From contig OZ252146.1 of the NCBI GenBank assembly GCA_965248735.1, forward strand, positions 3,596,001 through 3,660,000: a stretch of 64,000 nucleotides of DNA. The letters are read 5' to 3'. Origin of the DNA: Aldehydirespirator sp965248735 (GTDB lineage: Bacteria > Actinomycetota > Acidimicrobiia > Acidimicrobiales > Aldehydirespiratoraceae). Each line of letters starts with the position of its first letter. Position 1 is the first letter of the stretch. Below are positions 51,161 to 59,574 of the stretch, one piece after another. The position numbers were made by a program, and so were the translations under genes. The notes under the pieces were generated by a model. It had not been told where the DNA came from and ran no database searches. It worked only from the letters and a program-made list of their open reading frames with translations.

Positions 51161-51868
51161 ATGGCACCGTCGAAGCCGTACCCGATCGAGGTCGCCCTGG
51201 CCGACGGGACCGTGCTGCGAGGCCTCGAGCACCCCGCCGACGGGCCGCCGCTGCTGTTCGTGCACGACCTCGGCGACGATCTCGACGCCTGGGGATCGGT
51301 CGCGGCCACCGTGAACTCGGCGGGCTTCCGGGTGATCCGCCTGGAGCTGCGGGGCCACGGCCTGTCCGACGGCGAGCCGGACCCGTCGGCCACCATGGAC
51401 GACCTGACCGGCGCGCTGGCCGAGGTCGGCGGCGCGTTCGGCCCGGCCGGGCTGGTGGCCTACGGCGCGTTGACCCGCGTTGCTTTCAACCTCGGCACCG
51501 GCCACGGCGCCCCGGTCCACGCGCTGATCAGCCCCACGCCCCCCTCCCGCGACGACGACACTGATGGCGGAGTCCGCCACGGTGGCGACGGAGATATCGG
51601 TGGCGGCGAAGCGGTGGCGGCCATGCGGGTGCTGTTCACCGGCGCCCACGACGAGTTGACCCACGGCTACATGCGGGCCATCCACCCTGGCCTGCGGGGC
51701 CAGAACATGTGGATCTCCACCGGAACCGTGCTCCGGGGCCCGGCCCTGCTACAAGAGCATCCCCACCTAGTGGAGCAGCTCGTGATGTTCATGCGCCGCC
51801 ACCTGACCGCCCACCATCTCGCCTGGATTGCCGAGCACGGCTCCGACCGGCAAGACTCCGACCAGTAG
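51161..51868 (+). CDS. Alpha/beta-hydrolase-fold protein lacking the usual nucleophile
   Basis: 235 residues. The first half follows an alpha/beta hydrolase (LADGTVLRGLEHPADGPPLLFVHDLGDDLDAW; RVIRLELRGHGLSDG). Where the GxSxG elbow is expected the sequence is LVAYGALTRVAF, with no Ser, Cys or Asp at the nucleophile place. An Asp/Gly-rich insert (about 125-150) follows, and the C-terminus is short. It is probably non-catalytic or altered. The first six residues, MAPSKP, are also those of the ATPase at 60723. Same operon as the importer. Confidence 0.7.
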   Translation: MAPSKPYPIEVALADGTVLRGLEHPADGPPLLFVHDLGDDLDAWGSVAATVNSAGFRVIRLELRGHGLSDGEPDPSATMDDLTGALAEVGGAFGPAGLVAYGALTRVAFNLGTGHGAPVHALISPTPPSRDDDTDGGVRHGGDGDIGGGEAVAAMRVLFTGAHDELTHGYMRAIHPGLRGQNMWISTGTVLRGPALLQEHPHLVEQLVMFMRRHLTAHHLAWIAEHGSDRQDSDQ

Positions 51869-51893
51869 CAGCAAGACAGAAAGGCCGATCGCC

Positions 51894-52760
51894 ATGGATG
51901 TCGTGGACGCCCACCTGCACCTGTTCAAGGCCCTGAGCGACGACTACCCGAGAGCCATCTTCGAGGGCATGACGCCGCCCGAGCGCTCAGAGACCGCCCA
52001 GCGCCTCTTGGAGGCGATGGACGCCGCGGGGGTGGACCGGGCCGTCTACTGCGCACTCTCCGAGCACGACCGCTACCTGACCGAGGTGCTCGCGGACCAT
52101 CCGGGCAAGTTCGCGGGTGTGGCCGTGCACGACTTCGCCGACCCCGACCCGCTGGCCACGCTGCAGCGCCGCTTCGACGCCGGCATCGAGGGGATCAGGC
52201 TCTATGGCCTGGAAGGCAAGCCCGGAGCCGACCCGGAGTCCCTGTCGGTGTTCGGTGTTCTGGCCGCCATGCGCGACGCCGACATGAAGGCATGGTTCTA
52301 CGGACCGGCCGACCAGGTCGATCTGCTCGACGGCTGCCTGGAGCTCCTCCCCGGCCTGAAGGTGGTTCTCAACCATTTGGGCTTCCTGCCCAACATGCAC
52401 CTGGAGTTGATGGTGGACGACTACGGGCGGCCCCAGTTCGACATGCCGCTTCCCCCTCCAGGCCTGGAGATTGTGGAGGCGCTGGCAGCCAAGCACCCCA
52501 GCGTCTGCGTCCACTTCTCGGGCCACTACGCCTTCAGCGGGGCCCCCTACCCCTACCGGGACCTGCAGGAGACCACCGACCGCATCCACGCCGCGTTCGG
52601 TGCCGACCGCATGCTCATGGCCTCAGACTGGCCGTGGATCCGCGACAACCCCGGCTACCCGGAGACTCTCGGCGTGGTGGACCACCTCCTAGGCGGCATC
52701 AGCGCGGCCGAGCGCGACATGATCCGAGGCGGCACCGCCATGTCGCTGTTCAACTTCTAA
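51894..52760 (+). CDS. Amidohydrolase-2 family metal-dependent hydrolase
   Basis: 288 residues: N-terminal HLHLF metal motif (DAHLHLF, residues 5-11), VVLNHLGF, HFSGHYAF and the C-terminal Asp in LMASDWPW, the TIM-barrel pattern of the amidohydrolase-2 (ACMSD/TIM-barrel lactonase) group. It probably hydrolyses a lactone or decarboxylates a ring-derived acid. GAAAGG lies about ten bases before the ATG. Its last 11 bases overlap the convergent NTPase gene. Confidence 0.88.
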   Translation: MDVVDAHLHLFKALSDDYPRAIFEGMTPPERSETAQRLLEAMDAAGVDRAVYCALSEHDRYLTEVLADHPGKFAGVAVHDFADPDPLATLQRRFDAGIEGIRLYGLEGKPGADPESLSVFGVLAAMRDADMKAWFYGPADQVDLLDGCLELLPGLKVVLNHLGFLPNMHLELMVDDYGRPQFDMPLPPPGLEIVEALAAKHPSVCVHFSGHYAFSGAPYPYRDLQETTDRIHAAFGADRMLMASDWPWIRDNPGYPETLGVVDHLLGGISAAERDMIRGGTAMSLFNF

Positions 52761-55700
52761 CGCCGACCTCAGCAGGGAGCGGCGAGGAGCGGCTCCGCCG
52801 ACTGGGTTTGCTGACGTCCATGACGATCACGGAGATCTTGCGTCTCTCGTCCTGGGTCAGATCCCGCGCAAGCCGCTGCTCAAGTTCGTCAGGGGTTCTG
52901 GGGCGATTGCCGTCAGGGGGCGTTTGGACTCTGCCATCCCCGAACCACAACACCAGATAGATGCCATAACCAGAGGTTGCCGGATCGGTCGTGTACTGGC
53001 CGATCAGCTGTGATCTCAGCGCTCTCCAAAGATCGCGGTGACGGTCGCGCTTGATCTCGATCGGGATGTTGAAGTCCCCGCATCTGGCACGGAGGTCAGC
53101 CGCCCAGCCTGAGGCGTAGCTGGCCTCAGGCTCCAGGTCAACCTCGGGGGGCACGCTCTTCCCTAGTGCTGCCAGCAGCGCGTCGCGACAGGCATTCTCG
53201 GGCTTCGGATCGGTCGGGCGACCGTGCGGGTCCTGGTTCCAGAATTGACTCCACACGTTGCTGTTGTCGCCACGCAGCTTCAGAGCCAATTCTTCGAGCT
53301 TGTCATTCATCAGAGCTGCCAGGTCGGCCGCGTTGGCTGGTTCTCCATCAGCGAGCGTCCGCTGGACCTGATCGATGCCGGGGTGGCGATAGGAGGCATC
53401 CCGGTGGGCGACGCTCTGACGCTCGTATGCGCCGGCAAGCTGGCCGTGCCAACCCGCCAGATGCGGATCCGCGATCAGACTCTGCAGTGCCTGCCGAGCT
53501 TCGTCATTGGCCGCCGAGCCGAGCTGTGCGATCAAGTCCACGATCAGATCCGACGTGTACATCTTGAGGGTGTAGACCCCGCTGCGGAAGAACGGCGCAG
53601 CACACCAGCGCCCCAGGATCTCGATCAACTCTCGAAGCGTCATCGGATCGGCGACAGCTGCCAGGATCGAGGGTCGGCGGTGGTGACGATCCCACACCGA
53701 TCTGAGAAACTGGGCCAGATGCTTGACTCGGATCTCGCTCTCGACCAAGTCAGGCTTGAGCTGCTGCAAACGACTGCCTTTGGCGATGAGCGCGTCGGCC
53801 ACCCACCATCTGACCCGCTGTGCGACACCCATGCTCTTCAACGCCTGCTTGCGGCAGGCCAAAGCCCGAAGGTCCGTCTTGTCCGGATGGTCCAGCGCCT
53901 TGGTGAGCAGGTTGTCCAGCAGTTCCAACTGCTTGTTCGAGCTGCGAGTCGGGTACGCCTTGAGAAGCTTCAGCCGCACTTCGTGAACCAGATCCTCGCA
54001 ACCGACGATGGCATCCAGATCGTTCATACCCGGTGGTAGATGATCGCCTGCTCGCACTCCCGCTAGCGCGCACTGGCAAAGGACACCTAGCACTAGAGCG
54101 GGGTCCTGCTGGAGCCATCGGCAGTGCCAGCCTTGCCCGTACTTGTTAGGCCTGGGAACGCAGTAGTGGATGGCGAGCAACCTTCTCTTGCGCTCCTTAT
54201 CGAGTGCATCCAGCTGCGCCGGCTCATCGATGTCGATTAGGCGCACGCTCGCCAGCACTGGATACGCCATCCACGAGTGTTGCGATTGGGAGTGCAGCGA
54301 GATTGTCTCATCTACAGAAGGGACTTCGTCGCGCAGCATGGCGCCACGAAGTGCGGCCAAGACCGCGGCCGCCAGTTGCTGGTCGCCGCCGAGGAAGTCG
54401 CGAACCCGGCGCGAGGGAGTCGCGTCCTCGTCGTCTTCGACGAACATGCCGAGATAGGTCTTCGCCAACGTATGCAGGTCCGGGGACGGGAACCTGTTCT
54501 CCCTGAGGTCTGTCTCGTTGTCTTGGAGGTAGTGGATCCACTCTTCGCGTTGATCCTCGCGTTGACGTCTTCTCTCCTCCTCTTTGCGCCGCCACTGCTC
54601 CTCGATCTCTGGAAGGAATTCGTCCTCGCGCTGGGGTGGGCGTGGAGGTCTGAGCAACTCGTCGAGACGGTGCGCCAGGGCAGGTTGGTCGAGCGTTTCG
54701 CGTTGCATGATCTCGACCGTCAGCCCCTCGCCTGTCGACGGATCTGCCCGCGACGCGTAGGCCCTGCTCAGCAGCTCCTGGGCTGCATCAGGCTCTGTGC
54801 CTGCCAAGGCCACAGCCTGGTCTAGGCACCACCGCCCGAAGTCTGAGGGCAGCTGGCTGCCGTGAAGCACATCGCTGTACCAGAACGGCGGCGCCCCAGT
54901 ACTGTCGTCGGATCCGGGGTGTTTGATTGAGGCCAGGTACACGGCCTTCTGAATCTGGGGCCGCTCCTCAAGCCAGGAGCGAATGGCAGAGCCGGATCCC
55001 CTGGTTCTGTACATCGAAGCCTGCCGGGCCGTGGCAAGCCAGCCGAGCAGGCGCTGTGGATTGAGTCTCTCGCCTTGAGTCACCAGGGCCTTCTCCAGCA
55101 GCAGTAGTGGGAGATCGCCCGAGCGAGACTCGATCAGCGCGGGTACCAACTCATCGGCACGCGCATGCAGAGCGTCGAGTAGTCCGGCCAAGTCCTGGTC
55201 CTGTGATCGCTCCAACAAGGTCGTCTTCTTGAAGGCCCAAAGGCGGCCGAGGTAGTCGGCACGGTTGCGGACGATCAGATGGTTCCACACGTCTGAGGGG
55301 CCCACGACGGCCGGGTACAGCTCTCGTAGCAGCGTTCCGCGCAGGTCGTCGTCCGGGTCGCTGACCATGTTGTCACGGATTGCATTCAACAAGTCTCTTA
55401 GGGCGACGTCCCGATCATCGCGCTCGGAAGAGAGGTGGAGGTAGGCGTCCAGGGCGCGCGTCCGCAGGAATGACGGCACCGCGTCAGCGCAAACGACCGC
55501 CATTAGATCCTGTGCCAACTGGGCTACGGCCCCCGGATCCTCGCAGTGCTCCAGCACGCCCAGAATCAGGCTCGCCGACCTGTCGTCGGCGGTGCGCTCC
55601 CTGAGCCGGCCCAACACTTCGGAGATGGCAGGCACCAGCTCAGCCGACGCCAAGGATCGAAACGCCCATGCCGTGTCGTCCCGATACGCATCATCAAACA

Positions 55701-56937
55701 CCAAGGACGCCGGCAGCGCCGCAAGCAGCCGCTCCTTCTCTGCGAGATCGAATCGCCCGATGTCGCCGTAGAGGCCCACACCCACCGGATCGGCTGCGAT
55801 CAGATGCCGGCGCGCGTCGCGGGAGTACGCGGCCAGCCAAGCCGACAGGCCCCGCAACCCGGTCACCACTCGCCCATCACTAGGAGCGGTCATCAGCGCC
55901 ACAACTCTCCTGACCGGCAGCCCGCCTTCGATTCGCCTAGCCAAATGGAGGCCACCCAGGTACTCGGCGACCTGCCGATGAAGCGGCGTGAAGACTCCCC
56001 GGGCTCCTCCTGCACGATCAGCAGTGAATAGCTTCGTGGACAAGGCGTGTTCGAGTGCTTGGCGCGCGAGCGGATCAGGAGGGTCGCCGAGGTCGTCCAA
56101 ACAGACGATGCCAGGCCCGAAGTGCCCGGCGGACAGAGAGCAACCCTCCATGCCAGCCAGCAGCAGCACAGCACACAGGTAGCCCGCGGCGTCCACGACA
56201 GTCTCGCGCGGCAATCCACGCCGAGCGGCACGATGTTCGTCGTTGTGCTCACCCGCAAGGTGCCGACAGGCCTTCTGTAGGACCTCACCGCGGCTGCGGG
56301 GCCAGTCCCCTCCTTGGTTGACCACGTCAGCCAGCAGACGGAGCATCAGAGGACTGCCGAGCATTGCGCTGACGCCGTTCAGGTGGGCCTTCCGCACGAA
56401 CTCGCCGACGTCGTCCACTTGGTGCTGCGAGCGCAGAAGTTCGGCAGTGCTGTCGTTGTCGAGCGGATCGAGCCGGAGGACGGTGATCTCTGAGTCAGGG
56501 GAGACGGCTTGAAGATGCCGGCGATCGTTCGGGCCCAGCCAGTCCGCTTCGCGACAGGAGAGGCGAAAGCGGGGCGTACCGAGCCGGGCGAGTTGGGTGC
56601 GGATCTTGTCGAGCGGGGTCCGGGAGTCCGTCTCACCTGCCCGCGTCTCGTCCAGGCCGTCGACGAAGAGGGTCTTGCTGTGCCACTCGGGGCGGGACTC
56701 CACATCGAACGTCTTCAAGTCACGAGCACTCACGACCACCGCCAAGCCGTCGCCAACGACCCCCTGTTCCCTCTTGAATTCGGTGGTCTTGCCCGCGCCG
56801 GGGTCACCAAGCAGCACATACGCCCGCTTCAAGCGGAACGCGCTGAGCGGCTTGGACTCGCCCCACTCCACACCGCCTTCAGAACCCTCCGCCTCGCGCA
56901 GTTCCCGGCAGGTTCGATCGACTATGAGGCTCACCAT
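52750..56937 (-). CDS. Large NACHT-like STAND NTPase with C-terminal PD-(D/E)XK nuclease domain
   Basis: 1395 residues from ATG 56937 (a TTG at 56949 is possible). Walker A is GDPGAGKT (44-51) and Walker B is LFVDGLDE (90-97), the NACHT form, with a following FRLSCRE motif at about 126. A long helical middle region (about 300-1250) includes a highly charged coiled-coil-like stretch near 775-800. The C-terminal ~130 residues hold Asp1281 and Glu1294-x-Lys1296 (ADLRARCGDFNIPIEIKR) and GYGIYLVLWFG, a restriction-endonuclease-like fold. NACHT/STAND proteins sense invaders, oligomerise and activate an effector; here the effector would be a nuclease at the C-terminus. Overlaps the upstream ATPase gene by 7 bases. 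Lower G+C than its neighbours. Confidence 0.85.
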   Translation of the reverse strand: MVSLIVDRTCRELREAEGSEGGVEWGESKPLSAFRLKRAYVLLGDPGAGKTTEFKREQGVVGDGLAVVVSARDLKTFDVESRPEWHSKTLFVDGLDETRAGETDSRTPLDKIRTQLARLGTPRFRLSCREADWLGPNDRRHLQAVSPDSEITVLRLDPLDNDSTAELLRSQHQVDDVGEFVRKAHLNGVSAMLGSPLMLRLLADVVNQGGDWPRSRGEVLQKACRHLAGEHNDEHRAARRGLPRETVVDAAGYLCAVLLLAGMEGCSLSAGHFGPGIVCLDDLGDPPDPLARQALEHALSTKLFTADRAGGARGVFTPLHRQVAEYLGGLHLARRIEGGLPVRRVVALMTAPSDGRVVTGLRGLSAWLAAYSRDARRHLIAADPVGVGLYGDIGRFDLAEKERLLAALPASLVFDDAYRDDTAWAFRSLASAELVPAISEVLGRLRERTADDRSASLILGVLEHCEDPGAVAQLAQDLMAVVCADAVPSFLRTRALDAYLHLSSERDDRDVALRDLLNAIRDNMVSDPDDDLRGTLLRELYPAVVGPSDVWNHLIVRNRADYLGRLWAFKKTTLLERSQDQDLAGLLDALHARADELVPALIESRSGDLPLLLLEKALVTQGERLNPQRLLGWLATARQASMYRTRGSGSAIRSWLEERPQIQKAVYLASIKHPGSDDSTGAPPFWYSDVLHGSQLPSDFGRWCLDQAVALAGTEPDAAQELLSRAYASRADPSTGEGLTVEIMQRETLDQPALAHRLDELLRPPRPPQREDEFLPEIEEQWRRKEEERRRQREDQREEWIHYLQDNETDLRENRFPSPDLHTLAKTYLGMFVEDDEDATPSRRVRDFLGGDQQLAAAVLAALRGAMLRDEVPSVDETISLHSQSQHSWMAYPVLASVRLIDIDEPAQLDALDKERKRRLLAIHYCVPRPNKYGQGWHCRWLQQDPALVLGVLCQCALAGVRAGDHLPPGMNDLDAIVGCEDLVHEVRLKLLKAYPTRSSNKQLELLDNLLTKALDHPDKTDLRALACRKQALKSMGVAQRVRWWVADALIAKGSRLQQLKPDLVESEIRVKHLAQFLRSVWDRHHRRPSILAAVADPMTLRELIEILGRWCAAPFFRSGVYTLKMYTSDLIVDLIAQLGSAANDEARQALQSLIADPHLAGWHGQLAGAYERQSVAHRDASYRHPGIDQVQRTLADGEPANAADLAALMNDKLEELALKLRGDNSNVWSQFWNQDPHGRPTDPKPENACRDALLAALGKSVPPEVDLEPEASYASGWAADLRARCGDFNIPIEIKRDRHRDLWRALRSQLIGQYTTDPATSGYGIYLVLWFGDGRVQTPPDGNRPRTPDELEQRLARDLTQDERRKISVIVMDVSKPSRRSRSSPLPAEVGVRS

Positions 56938-58184
56938 GCGTCGATCCAATGATCGGCCGGCTGTGACAGGAACTCATCCAACGTGATATCGGCTCCGACG
57001 ATAAGCACCGAACGCGGCTTGAAACGCTGCCTGAATGCGGAGATGGCTTGGTATCTCGGTGCAGTTGTGCCGCTCTTCACTTCGATGCCAACCAGGTTGG
57101 GGCCTCTGTGAAGGACGAAGTCCACTTCGTTGTTCCGGTGTCTCCAGTACTTGACAGCGGTACTCGAGGATGCAGTGTTGACCAGGTGAGCCCCGACCGC
57201 GCTCTCGACCATTCGACCCCAGTGCGAACGGTCGGCGCGGGCCTCCTCGAAGCTGTAACCGCACACAGCCGCCATGAACGCCGTGTCTAGAACGTTCAGC
57301 TTCGGCGTCGACGCCCTCACCGAGACTGGGCTCCCGGTGTGGTTGTGCAGCCCGGCCAACAGTCCCGCTTGAGACAGCAGATGCAGGTATCGCGTCAATG
57401 TGGTCGTGTTGCCCGCATCCTGGAGATGCCCGAGCATTTTGTTGTACGACAGGATCTGCCCCGAGCAGCGCGAGCCGAACTCGAACAACTGCCGCAGCAG
57501 TGCGGGCTTATCCACTCGCTGCATCTGCAACACATCGCGCTCGATGCTGGGCTCGATGAGGGCACTGCGCACGTAGCCGTTCCAGCGGCCGAGATCGGAG
57601 ACGAAGGCCGCCGCTCCCGGAGAGCCGCCGAAGTAGACGTACTGGTCGAGGCTGAAGCCGAAGGCTTCGGCCATCTCCAGGTAGGACCAGTGCTCAAACC
57701 GAATCGTCTCGAAACGCCCTGCGAGGCTCTCGTCCATTCCTAACTTCATCAACAGCGGGGCCGAGCCGATGAGGACCACTCGCAGAGGGCAACCGCTCTT
57801 GCGGTCGCTGTCCCACAGGCCCTTGACCACATCCGACCAGCCGTCGACTTTGTGGATCTCGTCGATAACGAGGACAAAGCCTCCGTCGGAACGCCACGCC
57901 TTGTTGCGGCTCTCCTGCCAGACCCTTTCCAGCCAACTCGAGTCCCGCCCGGGCGATGCGGGCCCCGGACCATCGGCGTCTGTGGGTGAGGGTCCGCCCA
58001 CAGAGACGGTCTCGGGCTCATCGGCTGCAACGTGGACGCCCTCCAGCCGGGTGGACGCGAGTGCCTGTAGCGCGGCGGTGGTCTTGCCTGTCTGGCGCGG
58101 CCCAAAGACCGCGATCAGACGCTGCGGAGTCTCCTCGATCCGTTCGACCAGCGTCTGTACTTGCCCACGGCGGAACCTCTGCAT
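56931..58184 (-). CDS. AAA ATPase with DUF4143-type nuclease-like C-terminus
   Basis: 417 residues. Walker A is FGPRQTGKTT (27-36) and Walker B is VLVIDEIHK (104-112), the AAA_14 type. The C-terminal DUF4143 part ends with NEVDFVLHRGPNLVGIEVKSG, giving Asp355 and Glu368-x-Lys370, an intact PD-(D/E)XK pattern with the same D-x12-E-x-K spacing as the NTPase it is coupled to. These ATPases are widespread and poorly characterised. TATACT lies nine bases before the ATG. First gene of the two-gene island. Confidence 0.85.
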   Translation of the reverse strand: MQRFRRGQVQTLVERIEETPQRLIAVFGPRQTGKTTAALQALASTRLEGVHVAADEPETVSVGGPSPTDADGPGPASPGRDSSWLERVWQESRNKAWRSDGGFVLVIDEIHKVDGWSDVVKGLWDSDRKSGCPLRVVLIGSAPLLMKLGMDESLAGRFETIRFEHWSYLEMAEAFGFSLDQYVYFGGSPGAAAFVSDLGRWNGYVRSALIEPSIERDVLQMQRVDKPALLRQLFEFGSRCSGQILSYNKMLGHLQDAGNTTTLTRYLHLLSQAGLLAGLHNHTGSPVSVRASTPKLNVLDTAFMAAVCGYSFEEARADRSHWGRMVESAVGAHLVNTASSSTAVKYWRHRNNEVDFVLHRGPNLVGIEVKSGTTAPRYQAISAFRQRFKPRSVLIVGADITLDEFLSQPADHWIDAW

Positions 58185-58193
58185 ATGGCCCGC

Positions 58194-58231
58194 AGTATAG
58201 TGCCCGATGCTCTTGAGTAACTATGCTCAAG
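58194..58231 (-). promoter_or_regulatory. Promoter and palindromic operator of the ATPase/NTPase operon
   Basis: On the minus strand the -10 TATACT (58199-58194) is nine bases before the start codon. Upstream, CTTGAGTAACTATGCTCAAG (58212-58231) is a perfect 6-bp inverted repeat with an eight-base centre, placed where a repressor or activator would act. No regulator gene is in the island. Confidence 0.55.
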
Positions 58232-58323
58232 TAGATAGGGCGTTGGTGTGCTGATGACAGTCGATTGGCTCAAGCACTCCGGCAAAGAGTTCACGCGCGG
58301 GAAAGAAGATCCTGCGAGGCCGG

Positions 58324-59475
58324 CTAGCTGCCCCAATCCGCGACGGCGTCGGCGAGGCGCTCCACTCCCTCCATCAGCAGGTCGGGGGCCGTGGCCAGCG
58401 AGACGCGCACGAAACGGCCCGAGCCGGGGCCGAAGGTGTCCCCCGGAACCACCGCCACCTGCCTCTCGCTCAACAGGCGGAGCACGAAGTCCATGCCGGA
58501 GCTGCCGCTGCCGCTCACGTCGATCATCAAGTAGAAGGCACCCCGCGGCCTCACGTGGGGGATGCCGCGACCGCTCAGGAACTCGGTCACCAGATCGCGC
58601 CGGTGCCGGTAGGCGTCGCGCATCTCGGCCACACACTCCTGCGGGCCGGTCACCGCGGCCAGGGCTCCCATCTGCGCGGGGGCGTTGACGCATGACGTGA
58701 TCGGCTCCTGCGCCCGCACGATCAGGGGCGACACTCCAGGCGGAACGACCAGGTAGCCGACCCGCCAGCCGGTCATGGCGTAGGTCTTGGAGAAACTGAA
58801 GAAGGTGATCACCCGACCGTCGACATCGAGCGGCGCGGCCGAGGTGTGGGGCCCGTCGAAAGAGATCTCGTCGTAGACCTCATCGGAGAAGACCAGCAGA
58901 TCGTGCCGGCGGGCCAGTTCCATCAGGTCGGCCAGGGCCGCTGCATCGGTGACCGCGCCGGTCGGGTTGCCCGGAGAGTTGAGCATGATGGCTCGGGTGC
59001 GCTCGGTGATGAGCGGCTCCACGTCGGCGGCCTGCGGGACCAGATCGGCCTCGGGCCGCAGCGGGAAGTGGACGGGGCTGATCTTCAGCAGCTGCATCAT
59101 CTGGGCGTAGTTGGGCCAGCTCGGGTCGCCGAGCAGCATCTCGGCGCCCGGATCCACCAGCGAGACCATGCTGCTGTAGATCCCGGCGACCGCGCCCGAC
59201 GTGACCACGACCTGCTCGGCGGCGGCGTCGATGCCGTTGCGCTCGCGCACCTTGGCGGCCAAGGCCTCCCGTAGCGGCATGATCCCGGCGTTGGGCGTGT
59301 ACTTGGTGAAGCCGTCGAAGGCGGCCTGAGCTGCGGCCTCGCAGATGTGGCGGGGCGTGGTGAAGTTGGGCTCCCCCGTCTCGAGGTGGATGGCGCCGTC
59401 GATGGCGCCGGCCAGCTCCATCACCTCGCGTATGCCCGAGCGCGGCATCGCCGCGATGGGCTCCGACGGCCTCAT
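58324..59475 (-). CDS. PLP-dependent aminotransferase, class I/II
   Basis: 383 residues of fold-type I: YTPNAGIMPLREALAAK, NSPGNPTGAV, VFSDEVYDEI, the Schiff-base Lys in FSFSKTYAMTGWRVGY and RVSLA near the end. Close in layout to the aminotransferase at 41201. ATG 59475 (MRPSEPIAAMPRSG). A near-copy of this start lies 98 bases upstream and opens a 33-codon frame ending at a TGA that overlaps this ATG. It follows the oligopeptide ATPase gene on the same strand. Confidence 0.92.
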   Translation of the reverse strand: MRPSEPIAAMPRSGIREVMELAGAIDGAIHLETGEPNFTTPRHICEAAAQAAFDGFTKYTPNAGIMPLREALAAKVRERNGIDAAAEQVVVTSGAVAGIYSSMVSLVDPGAEMLLGDPSWPNYAQMMQLLKISPVHFPLRPEADLVPQAADVEPLITERTRAIMLNSPGNPTGAVTDAAALADLMELARRHDLLVFSDEVYDEISFDGPHTSAAPLDVDGRVITFFSFSKTYAMTGWRVGYLVVPPGVSPLIVRAQEPITSCVNAPAQMGALAAVTGPQECVAEMRDAYRHRRDLVTEFLSGRGIPHVRPRGAFYLMIDVSGSGSSGMDFVLRLLSERQVAVVPGDTFGPGSGRFVRVSLATAPDLLMEGVERLADAVADWGS

Positions 59476-59573
59476 CTTCGGCGGCCCCGTCTTCCCCCGG
59501 CGTTCTGTTCGAGCCTCTTGGCCACTATGGCCGATTTCCGCTCACAGAACGGGGGCGGCTCCGATGGCCTCAT
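59459..59573 (-). repeat. Duplicated start region of the aminotransferase gene
   Basis: ATGAGGCC(A)TCGGAGCC at 59573-59557 and ATGAGGCC(G)TCGGAGCC at 59475-59459, one mismatch in 17. The upstream copy starts one base after the ATPase stop (TGACATG) and reads MRPSEPPPFCERKSAIVAKR and on for 33 codons, to a TGA overlapping the real ATG (ATGA). Confidence 0.75.
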
Positions 59574-59574
59574 G

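Noticed and set aside
52750..58184. Calling the NACHT-nuclease pair an AVAST/Avs system
   Set aside because: Avs proteins have a different domain order and sensor C-termini. Without a profile search the name would be unsupported.
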